A DNA stretch of 64,000 nucleotides from JALORV01 sp963712485 (GTDB lineage Bacteria; Pseudomonadota; Gammaproteobacteria; Burkholderiales; Burkholderiaceae_F). Location of the stretch: positions 62,001 through 126,000 of the forward strand of contig CAVQID010000039.1 of NCBI GenBank assembly GCA_963712485.1. Direction: 5' to 3'. Below the pieces are notes generated by a model that was not told the origin of the DNA, made no database searches, and saw only the letters and a program-made list of their open reading frames with translations. Made by a program: the position numbers and the translations under genes. Of this stretch, positions 45,760 through 54,419 are shown piece by piece (the stretch's first letter is position 1; every line of letters begins with the position of its first letter).

Positions 45760-46464
45760 ATGGCGAACGCAGTCGACATCCGCGAGTTGCACGCCTGGTA
45801 CGGCGAGTCGCATATCCTGCACGGCGTCGATCTCCATGTCGGCCGCGGTGAAGTGGTGACGCTGCTTGGCCGCAACGGTGCCGGCCGCACGACGACGTTG
45901 CGCGCCATCATGGGGCTGACCGGCACGCGCAAGGGCTCGATCCAGGTCAACGGCAACGAGACGATCGGCATGGCCACACACAAAGTGGCACACCTGGGCA
46001 TCGGCTACTGCCCGGAGGAACGCGGCATCTTCGCCAGCCTGTCGTGCGAAGAAAACCTGATGCTGCCGCCGCGCGTCGATGCCAGCGGCGGGATGAGCGT
46101 GGAAGAGATCTACGCGATGTTCCCGAACCTCAAGGAGCGCGCCAAGAGCCAGGGGTCGCGGCTGTCGGGCGGGGAGCAGCAGATGCTGGCGGTGGCCCGT
46201 ATCCTGCGCACCGGCGCCCACCTGCTGCTGCTCGACGAGATTTCCGAAGGGCTGGCACCGGTGATCGTCAAGAAGCTGGGCGAGATGATCCGGGCGCTGA
46301 AAGCGCGCGGTTACACGATTGTCATGGTTGAACAGAACTTCAGGTTCGCCGCGCCGCTGGCGGACCGGTTTTATGTCATGGAGCATGGACGCATCGTCGA
46401 AACCTTTACGGCCGCGGAACTCAAGGCCAAGGAAGAGACACTGCATCAGTTGCTCGGTGTATAG
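45760..46464 (+). CDS. livF: branched-chain amino-acid-type ABC ATPase LivF
   Basis: 234 aa. The Walker A reads GRNGAGRTTTL: the P-loop lysine is replaced by arginine (codon CGC at about 45885). The remaining motifs are normal: LSGGEQQMLAVARIL signature and LLLLDEISEGLAP Walker B. Some betaproteobacterial LivF relatives show the same change, so ATPase activity may persist. 104 bp separate it from livG. It pairs with LivG under LivH and LivM. Confidence 0.92.
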   Translation: MANAVDIRELHAWYGESHILHGVDLHVGRGEVVTLLGRNGAGRTTTLRAIMGLTGTRKGSIQVNGNETIGMATHKVAHLGIGYCPEERGIFASLSCEENLMLPPRVDASGGMSVEEIYAMFPNLKERAKSQGSRLSGGEQQMLAVARILRTGAHLLLLDEISEGLAPVIVKKLGEMIRALKARGYTIVMVEQNFRFAAPLADRFYVMEHGRIVETFTAAELKAKEETLHQLLGV

Positions 46465-46495
46465 CAGTGACCACTGTTTTTTGGAGGAGACTTAA

Positions 46496-47710
46496 ATGAA
46501 GTTGAAGAGGATCGCCGCGGCCATCGCGGCATGCGGACTGGCGCTGGGATTTTCCGGCGCGCAGGCCCAGAAGCTGTCCGGCGACAAGATCGTGATCGGT
46601 TTCATCACCGACATGTCCTCGGTCTATTCCGACATCGACGGCCAGGGTGGCGTCGAGGCGATCCGGATGGCGATCGCCGACATGCAGAAGGAGTTTCCGG
46701 GCAAGAAGATCGAAGTCGTCTTCGCCGACCACCAGAACAAGGCCGACATCTCCTCGAGCAAGGTGCGCGAGTGGATCGACCAGTCTGGGGCTGACGTCAT
46801 CATCGGCGGCACCAACTCCGCGGCTCAGCTCGCCGCGGCCAAGGTCGCGACCGAGAAGAAGCGGCCGATCATCGTCGTCGGTGCGGCCACCTCGCGGCTG
46901 ACCAATGAAGACTGCTCGCCGTACATCGTGCACTACGCCTACGACACGATCGCGCTGGCCAACGGCACCGGCGGAGCCGTGGTGAAGGCGGGCGGCAAGA
47001 GCTGGTTCTTCCTGACGGCGGACTACGCGTTTGGTCATTCGCTGGAGAAGGACACCGGCGATGTCGTCAAGGCGAACGGCGGCACGGTGGTCGGCGCAGT
47101 TCGGGCCCCGCTGAACGCGTCGGACTTCTCGTCTTTCCTGCTGCAGGCACAGAACAGCAAGGCGCAGATCCTGGGGCTGGCGAACGCCGGTGGCGACACC
47201 ATAAACTCGATCAAGGCGGCCAACGAGTTCGGCGTGACCAAGACGATGAAGCTCGCCGGCCTGCTGATGTTCATCAATGACATCCACAGCCTCGGGCTGA
47301 AGACGACACAGGGCATGTACCTGACCGATGCCTGGTACTGGAACCAGACGCCGGAAACGCGCGCCTGGGGCCGGCGCTTCTTCGACAAGATGAAGCGCAT
47401 GCCGTCATTCCTGCAGGCGGGGGACTACTCAGCGGCGTCGCAGTACCTCATGGCGGTCAAGGCTGCGGGCACGGACGATGCCGACGCGGTGATGGCGCAG
47501 CTCAAGAAACAGAAGATCAATGACATGTTCGCCAAGGGCGGCGTGATCCGCGCGGACGGCCGCATGGTGCACGACATGTACCTGATGCAGGTGAAGTCGC
47601 CCGAGCAGTCGAAGGAGCCGTGGGACTACTTCAACGTGGTCCAGACGATTCCAGGCGATCAGGCCTACCAGTCGCTGGCACAGTCGAAGTGCTCGCTGAT
47701 CAAGAAGTAA
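46496..47710 (+). CDS. livK: substrate-binding protein of the LIV-type importer
   Basis: 404 aa with a signal peptide (about residues 1-24, ending AQA) and the periplasmic-binding-protein type 1 fold: DKIVIGFITDMSSVYSDIDG, GGTNSAAQLAAAKVATEK, ADYAFGHSLEKDTGDVVKA. The ligand is not certain; the group is annotated as branched-chain amino acids, amides or aromatic acids. A strong GGAGGAG lies before the start. A perfect 11-bp hairpin follows the stop and should raise its mRNA level over livH and livM. Confidence 0.9.
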   Translation: MKLKRIAAAIAACGLALGFSGAQAQKLSGDKIVIGFITDMSSVYSDIDGQGGVEAIRMAIADMQKEFPGKKIEVVFADHQNKADISSSKVREWIDQSGADVIIGGTNSAAQLAAAKVATEKKRPIIVVGAATSRLTNEDCSPYIVHYAYDTIALANGTGGAVVKAGGKSWFFLTADYAFGHSLEKDTGDVVKANGGTVVGAVRAPLNASDFSSFLLQAQNSKAQILGLANAGGDTINSIKAANEFGVTKTMKLAGLLMFINDIHSLGLKTTQGMYLTDAWYWNQTPETRAWGRRFFDKMKRMPSFLQAGDYSAASQYLMAVKAAGTDDADAVMAQLKKQKINDMFAKGGVIRADGRMVHDMYLMQVKSPEQSKEPWDYFNVVQTIPGDQAYQSLAQSKCSLIKK

Positions 47711-47722
47711 GACGCTGATGTG

Positions 47723-47746
47723 CACCGGGCGCCGCGGCGCCCGGTG
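47723..47746 (+). promoter_or_regulatory. intercistronic hairpin between livK and livH
   Basis: CACCGGGCGCC, a GC loop, then GGCGCCCGGTG: a perfect 24-nt inverted repeat 12 bp after the livK stop. No T tract. Such hairpins after binding-protein genes usually stabilise the upstream message. Confidence 0.6.
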
Positions 47747-47763
47747 ACAACCTTGCGCTCACG

Positions 47764-48651
47764 ATGACTGAAGTGTTCGGCATACCGTTGTCTGCACTGT
47801 TGTCCCAGCTGCTGCTGGGACTGGTGAACGGCTCGTTCTATGCGATGCTGTCGCTCGGGCTGGCTGTCATCTTCGGGCTGCTCAACGTCATCAATTTCGC
47901 TCACGGCGCCCTCTACATGATGGGTGCCATCTTCGCGTGGATGGGTCTGACCTACTTCGGCATCAACTACTGGGTGATGCTGATCGTCGCGCCGCTTGTG
48001 GTCGGACTGTTCGGCATCGTCATCGAGCGGTTGCTGCTGCGGCACCTGTACAAACTCGACCATCTTTATGGTCTGCTGCTGACGTTCGGACTGACGCTGC
48101 TGATCGAGGGGTTCTTCCGCTCGTTCTACGGGGTTTCCGGCCTGCCGTACCAGGTTCCCGAGATACTGGAGGGAGCGACCAACCTCGGCTTCATGATCAT
48201 GCCCAACTACCGCGGCTGGGTCGTCGTGGCCTCGCTGGTGGTCTGTCTGGGTACCTGGTACGTCATCGAACGCACCAAGCTCGGCGCGCTCCTGCGCGCC
48301 GGCACCGAGAACGCAAAGCTCACCGAGGCCTTCGGCGTCAACGTGCCGCTGATGGTCACGCTGACCTACGGATTCGGTGTGGCATTGGCCGGCTTCGCAG
48401 GCGTGCTGGCTGCGCCGATCCTGCAGGTGCAGCCGCTGATGGGCAGCAACCTGATCATCGTCGTCTTCGCGGTCGTCGTCATCGGCGGCATGGGATCGAT
48501 CCTCGGATCGATCCTGACCGGGTTGGGACTAGGTGTCATCGAAGGCTTCACCAAGGTCTTCTATCCGGAGGCCTCGGCGACGGTCGTGTTCCTGATCATG
48601 GCGATCGTGCTGCTGATCCGTCCGGCGGGTCTCTTCGGCAAGGAGAAATAG
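47764..48651 (+). CDS. livH: LIV-type ABC permease LivH
   Basis: 295 aa with about eight helices. Family landmarks: LLLGLVNGSFYAMLSLGLAV, FGLLNVINFAHGALYMMGA and a coupling loop near ENAKLTEAFGVNV. It lies 53 bp after livK and one base before livM. With LivM it forms the membrane pore. Confidence 0.94.
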   Translation: MTEVFGIPLSALLSQLLLGLVNGSFYAMLSLGLAVIFGLLNVINFAHGALYMMGAIFAWMGLTYFGINYWVMLIVAPLVVGLFGIVIERLLLRHLYKLDHLYGLLLTFGLTLLIEGFFRSFYGVSGLPYQVPEILEGATNLGFMIMPNYRGWVVVASLVVCLGTWYVIERTKLGALLRAGTENAKLTEAFGVNVPLMVTLTYGFGVALAGFAGVLAAPILQVQPLMGSNLIIVVFAVVVIGGMGSILGSILTGLGLGVIEGFTKVFYPEASATVVFLIMAIVLLIRPAGLFGKEK

Positions 48652-48652
48652 C

Positions 48653-49654
48653 GTGAAGCTGCCGCGTGAGTTCATCGTGTACGCGGTGCTGCTCGCCGCC
48701 GTCGCGATGCTGCCGCTGTTCGGCGCGTATCCGGTCTTCGTGATGAAGGTGATGTGCTATGCGCTCTTTGCGTGCGCGTTCAATCTGCTGATCGGGTTCA
48801 CGGGGCTGCTCTCGTTTGGCCATGCGGCCTTCCTCGGCGGTGCGGCGTATGCGGCGGGACACGCGCTGAAGGTATGGGGCGCCCCGACGGAGCTCGGACT
48901 GTTGTTCGGCGTGATTGCCGGCGCGGTGCTTGGGCTCGTCATGGGCATCTTCGCGATCCGCCGCAGCGGCATCTACTTTTCGATGATCACGCTCGCGCTG
49001 GCGCAGATGCTGTACTTCTTCTTTCTGCAGGCAGGTTTCACCGGCGGTGAAGACGGCCTGCAGTCCGTGCCGCGAGGCAAGCTGCTCGGCGCTCTCGACC
49101 TCGAGAGCGATGTCACGCTGTATTACGTGGTGCTGGCGATCTTCGTGCTGTCGTTCCTGGTGATCTATCGCACGGTGCATTCGCCGTTCGGCCAGGTGCT
49201 GAAGGCGATCCGCGAAAACGAGGCACGGGCGACCTCGCTCGGCTACGACACGGCGCGCTTCAAGTTGCTGGCATTCGTGCTGTCGGCCGCGCTCGCTGGA
49301 CTCGCCGGTGCAACCAAGACACTCGTGCTCGGCTTCGCGACATTGACCGACGCGCACTGGAGCACATCGGGACTCGTCATCCTGATGGTGCTGGTGGGTG
49401 GCATGGGCACGATGCTCGGGCCGATCCTCGGAGCTTTCATCATCGTCGCCCTCGAGAACAAGGTCGGCGACATCGGCATGTTCATCGGCCGCGTCACCGG
49501 CATCGAGTGGTTCAACGGGCTGGGCGAGGCGGTGACCGTTGTCATCGGTCTCATCTTCGTCATCTGTGTGATGGCCTTCCGGCGCGGCATCGTCGGTGAA
49601 CTGGGCGCATGGTGGGCACACCGCCAGGCCGCGCGCTCCGCCGCTGCAGCCTAA
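48653..49654 (+). CDS. livM: LIV-type ABC permease LivM
   Basis: 333 aa, GTG start one base after the livH stop. FNLLIGFTGLLSFGHAAFLG near residue 40, ENEARATSLGYDTARFKLLA coupling loop and GGMGTMLGPILGAFIIVALE near 250 are the LivM marks. It completes the livGFKHM set, whose order starts with an alcohol dehydrogenase. Confidence 0.94.
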   Translation: MKLPREFIVYAVLLAAVAMLPLFGAYPVFVMKVMCYALFACAFNLLIGFTGLLSFGHAAFLGGAAYAAGHALKVWGAPTELGLLFGVIAGAVLGLVMGIFAIRRSGIYFSMITLALAQMLYFFFLQAGFTGGEDGLQSVPRGKLLGALDLESDVTLYYVVLAIFVLSFLVIYRTVHSPFGQVLKAIRENEARATSLGYDTARFKLLAFVLSAALAGLAGATKTLVLGFATLTDAHWSTSGLVILMVLVGGMGTMLGPILGAFIIVALENKVGDIGMFIGRVTGIEWFNGLGEAVTVVIGLIFVICVMAFRRGIVGELGAWWAHRQAARSAAAA

Positions 49655-49753
49655 GGCGTTATCCCGAAGGACGCAGCCAGACGCGGTCGCGGGCCGGCAG
49701 TGGCGCGAGTTAGTCCGTCTTATCGACCGAACGGCGGCGTGCGTTTTTCGACG

Positions 49754-49774
49754 TATCGTCGATACAATCGATTG
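49754..49774. promoter_or_regulatory. adjoining palindromes upstream of the AsmA-like gene
   Basis: TATCG-T-CGATA (49754-49764) is directly followed by the perfect palindrome CAATCGATTG (49765-49774), in an AT-rich pocket. The overlap includes TACAAT, a possible -10. This may be a regulator-binding site; no known operator was recognised. Confidence 0.4.
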
Positions 49775-49818
49775 ATTATTGACGATGCCTCCGTTGCGTG
49801 GAGGCTGCGCGAACCCTC

Positions 49819-51723
49819 ATGGCGCTGAATGTTTCCATGGTCTATCAGCGTACCGACCGCGGTGTGCGCGAGGTCTATGAGAAGTCGCATCAGTTCACGC
49901 AGAGCGAGCGCCTGATTCTCATCCTGCTCGATGGCCGGCTGAACGTCGCGGGATTGAAGACCCGGCTGCCCAGCCTCAACGATGAACGCATCGAGCGCGC
50001 GATGCGCAAGTTGCAGGACGCGGGCCTGGTTGAGCCGATGGGCTCCGGCGACCTGGCGCGGGGCAATACGCCCGTCGACGGGCGCCTCGAACCCGAGGCC
50101 GTCGCGCAGTTTCTCGAGCAAAGCGACCTGGATCCGGTAACGATATTTGGCGATTCCGACGAGGCGGTCGCCACCGAGCTGGTGCGCGCACGCGTGGAGC
50201 AGGCCGCCGCACAGCTGGCGCGCGAAGCCACTGTCGCGCCGTCACGCCCCAACGCAAGCCGACGCCAAGCCGTGGCGATGCCCGACGACTCATTAGTTAG
50301 TGTGCGCCCACATTCGCCGCAGGCCCCTGATCGGACCACTCGCTCTGCGGATTGGGAGGCGGCGACGCACTTTGCGATCACTACCGTCAACGTTCCGGAC
50401 CGGCTGGACCTGCAGGAGGAGCGGGATCGCGCCGAGAGCGAGGAAATGGCAGACGAGCAGCGCCGGCAGCTGCTGCGCAAATGGATGAAGCGGCTGCTCG
50501 TCGTTGCCGCGATCGGCGTGCTGGGTACTGCGCTTTACAGCACACTGCAGCCGCTGCAACGCGAGGTCAGTGCGCCCAAGGTGGCCGAGCGGCTTACCGA
50601 GGTTTTCCGCCGCCCCGTGACCGTTGCCGACACGGAATTTCGCTTTGCGCCGTCACCCCGGATGGTCATCCGCGGCATCCAGGCCGGCGACATTCGGGTC
50701 GACGAAGCCTCGCTGCTGATCAACTGGAAGGACCTCTGGAATGCGCTGCGCGGCGGCCAGTGGGTGTGGGGCGAGACGACAGTTGCGCCGCTGAACCTGA
50801 CGGCCGCGCAGGCGGTCATGATGGCGAGCGCATTGCCGGCGGGAGCCAACGCACTATCCACCAAGATCTCCACGATACGGTTCGAATCCGTTCGCATCTC
50901 CGATACTGACATGCTGCCTGGGCGCTACGAGGCGCTCCTGCGTCGTGGCGCGGACTCCCGGTTCGGGCCGCTGGTCATCCGCGAATTGGAGGCCGATTCA
51001 ACCATGCGTCTCGCGCTGCGACCCGCGCAGACCAGCGACGGCAGAGCGGTCCTCGACTTTCGCCTAGACGCAGATCGCTGGGCGCTGCCATTTGGACCCA
51101 AGGTCAAATGGAATGAAGTCCGCGCCAACGGCCGGATCGACGGCAAGCTGATCGAAGTCTCGAGTTACTCGCTCGCCGGCTTCTACGGCGTGGCAAGCGG
51201 TATGTTGTACGCGGCCAGCGACGTCGAGTGGGTAATCACGGGCCGGGCAGGTGCGACGAACCTCGACATCGAGTCCATCGTTCAGTACTTGCGAAAGGCG
51301 CCCTCGGGGCAGGAGCCTGTGCTCTCGCCTCTGCAGGGGACGGCGACTCTCGATCTGACGATCGTCGGCCGCGGCACGACGCTGGACGAGGCGGTACAGC
51401 AGGCGATCCTTGCCGGGCCGTTCCAGGTCCGCTGGGCCGCGCTCAACGGCATAAATCTCGGACTGGCGGCGACGCAGGGCGCTACCGCCGGGGGCGTAAC
51501 GCGCTTCACCGAATTCGATGGGATGCTGGGCGCCTCATCGTCGGGCATTCGATTCGAAGAAACCGGCGGCCGAGCGGGTGCTTTGGCCGCGCGCGGCGAC
51601 TTCACCGTTGCGCCGGATAACGCCATGGCAGGCACCGTGCGCGTGGAACTCGGGGGGTCGCGCATCCAGACCATGACGCTGCGGGTACGCGGCAGTGCAC
51701 TCGAGCCCCGCTTCGGACCGTAG
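49819..51723 (+). CDS. AsmA-like membrane protein with cytoplasmic winged-helix-like N-terminus
   Basis: 634 aa from ATG 49819; a GTG at 49798 would add seven residues. Residues 1-80 look like a helical DNA- or protein-binding module (SERLILILLDGRLNVAGLK, ERIERAMRKLQDAGLVEP). A charged linker rich in Glu and Arg leads to one membrane helix at about residues 225-243. The 390-residue periplasmic part resembles AsmA/TamB-like proteins: early PKVAERLTEVFRRPVTVAD, late VAPDNAMAGTVRVELGG. The layout suggests a cytoplasmic sensor joined to an envelope domain. Function unknown. It ends inside the first parS site. Confidence 0.75.
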   Translation: MALNVSMVYQRTDRGVREVYEKSHQFTQSERLILILLDGRLNVAGLKTRLPSLNDERIERAMRKLQDAGLVEPMGSGDLARGNTPVDGRLEPEAVAQFLEQSDLDPVTIFGDSDEAVATELVRARVEQAAAQLAREATVAPSRPNASRRQAVAMPDDSLVSVRPHSPQAPDRTTRSADWEAATHFAITTVNVPDRLDLQEERDRAESEEMADEQRRQLLRKWMKRLLVVAAIGVLGTALYSTLQPLQREVSAPKVAERLTEVFRRPVTVADTEFRFAPSPRMVIRGIQAGDIRVDEASLLINWKDLWNALRGGQWVWGETTVAPLNLTAAQAVMMASALPAGANALSTKISTIRFESVRISDTDMLPGRYEALLRRGADSRFGPLVIRELEADSTMRLALRPAQTSDGRAVLDFRLDADRWALPFGPKVKWNEVRANGRIDGKLIEVSSYSLAGFYGVASGMLYAASDVEWVITGRAGATNLDIESIVQYLRKAPSGQEPVLSPLQGTATLDLTIVGRGTTLDEAVQQAILAGPFQVRWAALNGINLGLAATQGATAGGVTRFTEFDGMLGASSSGIRFEETGGRAGALAARGDFTVAPDNAMAGTVRVELGGSRIQTMTLRVRGSALEPRFGP

Positions 51724-51736
51724 TTTCACGTGAAAC
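51723..51736. promoter_or_regulatory. parS: parS site 1
   Basis: GTTTCACGTGAAAC, a perfect 14-bp match to the universal ParB-binding palindrome. Its first base is the last base of the preceding stop codon. Confidence 0.93.
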
Positions 51737-51748
51737 AGGTGTCCCCCG

Positions 51749-51762
51749 GTTTCACGTGAAAC
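51749..51762. promoter_or_regulatory. parS: parS site 2
   Basis: A second perfect GTTTCACGTGAAAC, 26 bp from the first centre to centre. Two adjacent sites would nucleate ParB spreading about 25 kb from the putative origin and 5.4 kb upstream of parB. Confidence 0.93.
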
Positions 51763-51832
51763 CGGCGTGGTCCCCGCAAGGGTAGTGCAGCGCCCCGACG
51801 TCTATACTTTCGCGCTTGCTTCTGGCGGCGCA

Positions 51833-53767
51833 ATGGACTTCCCGGATACCTTCGATGTCATCGTGATCGGCGGCGGACACGCCGGGACCGAGGCTGCACT
51901 GGCGGCGGCCAGAATGGGTGCGCGCACCGTCCTGCTGACCCATAACATCGAAACCCTGGGACAGATGTCGTGCAACCCCTCGATCGGGGGCATCGGCAAG
52001 GGCCATCTGGTCAAGGAGGTCGATGCGCTTGGTGGCGCCATGGCCGCAGCGACCGATGAGGCGGGCATCCAGTTCCGCGTCCTCAACCGATCCAAAGGGC
52101 CGGCGGTGCGGGCAACGCGGGCCCAGGCGGACCGTGTTCTTTATCGCAAGGCGATCCGCCATCGGCTCGAAAATCAGCCGAACCTGTGGCTGTTCCAGCA
52201 AGCCGTCGACGATCTGCTTGTCGAAGGCGATCGCGCCATCGGCGCCGTCACCCAGTCCGGCATCCGCTTTCGTGCGGGCGTGGTGATCGTCACGGCCGGG
52301 ACGTTTCTCAACGGCCGCGTCCACATCGGTATGCAGCACTTCTCGGCGGGGCGTGCCGGCGATCCGCCATCGATCTCGCTGGCGGAGCGCCTGCAGGAAT
52401 TGAAGCTGCCGCAAGGTCGGCTGAAGACAGGCACGCCGCCACGAATCGACGGCCGAACGATCGATTTCACACGGGTGCAGGAACAAGCCGGCGATGCCGA
52501 TCCTGTCCCGGTTTTCTCCTTCCTTGGGCGTGCGTCGCAGCATCCGCGTCAGGTGTCGTGCTGGATCACCCATACGAACGCCCGTACGCACGAGGTGATC
52601 CGTGCGAACCTGGATCGCAGTCCGATGTACGCGGGGGTCATCGAAGGAATCGGACCGCGTTACTGTCCATCGATAGAAGACAAGATCCATCGGTTTGCCG
52701 ACAAGGCGTCACACCAGATCTTCCTGGAGCCGGAAGGACTCGAGACGCACGAGGTCTACCCGAACGGAATTTCCACCAGCCTGCCGTTCGATGTCCAGGT
52801 AGAGATCGTCCGCTCGATGGTGGGACTGGAGGCCGCGCATATCCTGCGGCCCGGCTACGCGATCGAATACGATTACTTTGATCCGCGGGCGCTGAAGTCG
52901 TCGTTGGAGACGAAGGCTATCGCCGGCCTCTACTTTGCCGGTCAGATCAACGGCACCACCGGCTACGAGGAGGCGGCCGCGCAGGGACTGCTTGCCGGAA
53001 TCAATGCTGCACTCGCAGTGCGCGGTCAGGCGCCATGGTGTCCGCGGCGCGATCAGGCGTACCTCGGTGTCTTGGTCGACGATCTGATCACACGCGGCGT
53101 GGCCGAACCGTACCGGATGTTTACGAGCCGCGCGGAGTATCGGCTCAGCCTGCGCGAAGACAACGCGGATATGCGCCTGACTGAGGAGGGCCGCAAGATC
53201 GGTTGTGTTGATGACGCGCGCTGGGACGCTTTCAACCGCAAGCGCGATGCTGTCGCCCGCGAGGTCGAGCGGCTGAAGTCGACGTGGGTGAATGCTCGCA
53301 TTCTTGGAGAAGGCGAGGCGACAAGGGTCTTGGGACGAAGCATCGAACGTGAGTACGCACTTGCCGATCTGCTTCAGCGGCCTGAAGTCCGATATCGCGA
53401 GCTCTTGTCGATGCGATCGACTGGCCGCGAACTGCTCGGTGGCCCGCCCGCGGAAGGCGCTGACGACCCGTCGGTCGCGGAACAGGTCGAAATCCAAATC
53501 AAGTACGCCGGCTACATCGCGCGCCAGCACGACGAAGTAGCTCGTCACGAGTCACACGAGTCCACACGTATACCTGCCGAGTTGGATTTCAGCGCAGTTC
53601 GAGGCCTCTCCATCGAGGTCCGCCAGAAGCTCCAGGCGCACCGTCCCGAAACCGTCGGGCAGGCCGCACGCATTTCTGGAGTCACACCGGCGGCGATTTC
53701 GCTGTTGCTCGTCCATATCAAGCGCCTGAACCGGGGCGGCAGTGACCGCAGCCGGATCGCGGCCTGA
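51833..53767 (+). CDS. mnmG: tRNA U34 carboxymethylaminomethyl-modifying enzyme MnmG
   Basis: 644 aa FAD enzyme, starting MDFPDTFDVIVIGGGHAGTE (dinucleotide-binding GGGHAG). SCNPSIGGIGKGHLVKEVDA and GMQHFSAGRAGDPPSISLAE are family signatures; the C-terminal helical domain binds MnmE. The upstream in-frame ATG at 51767 adds an unlikely 22 residues. TATACT at 51803-51808 could be its -10. First gene of mnmG-rsmG-lysE-blc-parA-GNAT-parB, each overlapping the next. Confidence 0.97.
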   Translation: MDFPDTFDVIVIGGGHAGTEAALAAARMGARTVLLTHNIETLGQMSCNPSIGGIGKGHLVKEVDALGGAMAAATDEAGIQFRVLNRSKGPAVRATRAQADRVLYRKAIRHRLENQPNLWLFQQAVDDLLVEGDRAIGAVTQSGIRFRAGVVIVTAGTFLNGRVHIGMQHFSAGRAGDPPSISLAERLQELKLPQGRLKTGTPPRIDGRTIDFTRVQEQAGDADPVPVFSFLGRASQHPRQVSCWITHTNARTHEVIRANLDRSPMYAGVIEGIGPRYCPSIEDKIHRFADKASHQIFLEPEGLETHEVYPNGISTSLPFDVQVEIVRSMVGLEAAHILRPGYAIEYDYFDPRALKSSLETKAIAGLYFAGQINGTTGYEEAAAQGLLAGINAALAVRGQAPWCPRRDQAYLGVLVDDLITRGVAEPYRMFTSRAEYRLSLREDNADMRLTEEGRKIGCVDDARWDAFNRKRDAVAREVERLKSTWVNARILGEGEATRVLGRSIEREYALADLLQRPEVRYRELLSMRSTGRELLGGPPAEGADDPSVAEQVEIQIKYAGYIARQHDEVARHESHESTRIPAELDFSAVRGLSIEVRQKLQAHRPETVGQAARISGVTPAAISLLLVHIKRLNRGGSDRSRIAA

Positions 53768-54419
53768 GGCAGACGTCGCGGTCAGCGAACTGGCCGGGCT
53801 GGCCAGCGAGCTCGGCGTCACACTCGATGCCGCACAGAGTGCACGCCTTCTGCGCTTCGCGGATCTCATGTTGCGGTGGAACCGCGTCCATAACCTGACC
53901 GCGATCGCGCATCCCGAACAGGTGCTTAGCCACCATCTGCTCGACTCGCTCGCTGTCGCGCCGACGTTGCTCGAACTCGCTGCCGGACGCGGGTTGCGGG
54001 TACTGGACGTCGGCGCGGGCGCAGGCCTTCCAGGGATACCGCTCGCCGTCGCGCTGCCGGCGCTGCGCTTCACGCTGCTCGACAAGGTCGCGAAGAAAGT
54101 CGCCTTCCTCGTCCAGGCGAAGGGCGAGCTGTCGCTCGAGAACGTCGAAGCGGTCCACGCCCGGGTCGAGGCCTACCGTGCGGCGCCGTTCGACGTGATT
54201 CTCGCGCGCGCCTTTTCATCGCTCGCGGACCTCGTGCGACTCACGCGCCATCTGCTGGCCCCGCACGGCCACTGGTGCGCGCTGAAGGGCACGCTGCCGC
54301 GCGACGAGATCGGCGCACTGGAGCAGGCTCAACTCGGCGTGCGCATCAGCCGCACCGTTAAACTCCGCGTCCCGCGGCTGAACGCCGAGCGTCACCTGAT
54401 ACTGATCGAACCGTCCTGA
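53742..54419 (+). CDS. rsmG: 16S rRNA (guanine527-N7)-methyltransferase RsmG
   Basis: 225 aa, GTG start, overlapping the mnmG end by 26 bases. SAM-binding LRVLDVGAGAGLPGIPLAV near residue 80, LRWNRVHNLTAI in the N-terminal region and VILARAFSSLADLV are conserved. Loss of RsmG gives low-level streptomycin resistance in many bacteria. It shares one base with the next start (TGATG). Confidence 0.95.
   Translation: MTAAGSRPEADVAVSELAGLASELGVTLDAAQSARLLRFADLMLRWNRVHNLTAIAHPEQVLSHHLLDSLAVAPTLLELAAGRGLRVLDVGAGAGLPGIPLAVALPALRFTLLDKVAKKVAFLVQAKGELSLENVEAVHARVEAYRAAPFDVILARAFSSLADLVRLTRHLLAPHGHWCALKGTLPRDEIGALEQAQLGVRISRTVKLRVPRLNAERHLILIEPS

Noticed and set aside
45760..46464. LivF as a dead pseudogene because of the Walker A arginine
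   Set aside because: Every other ATPase motif is intact and the substitution appears in relatives as far as I recall.
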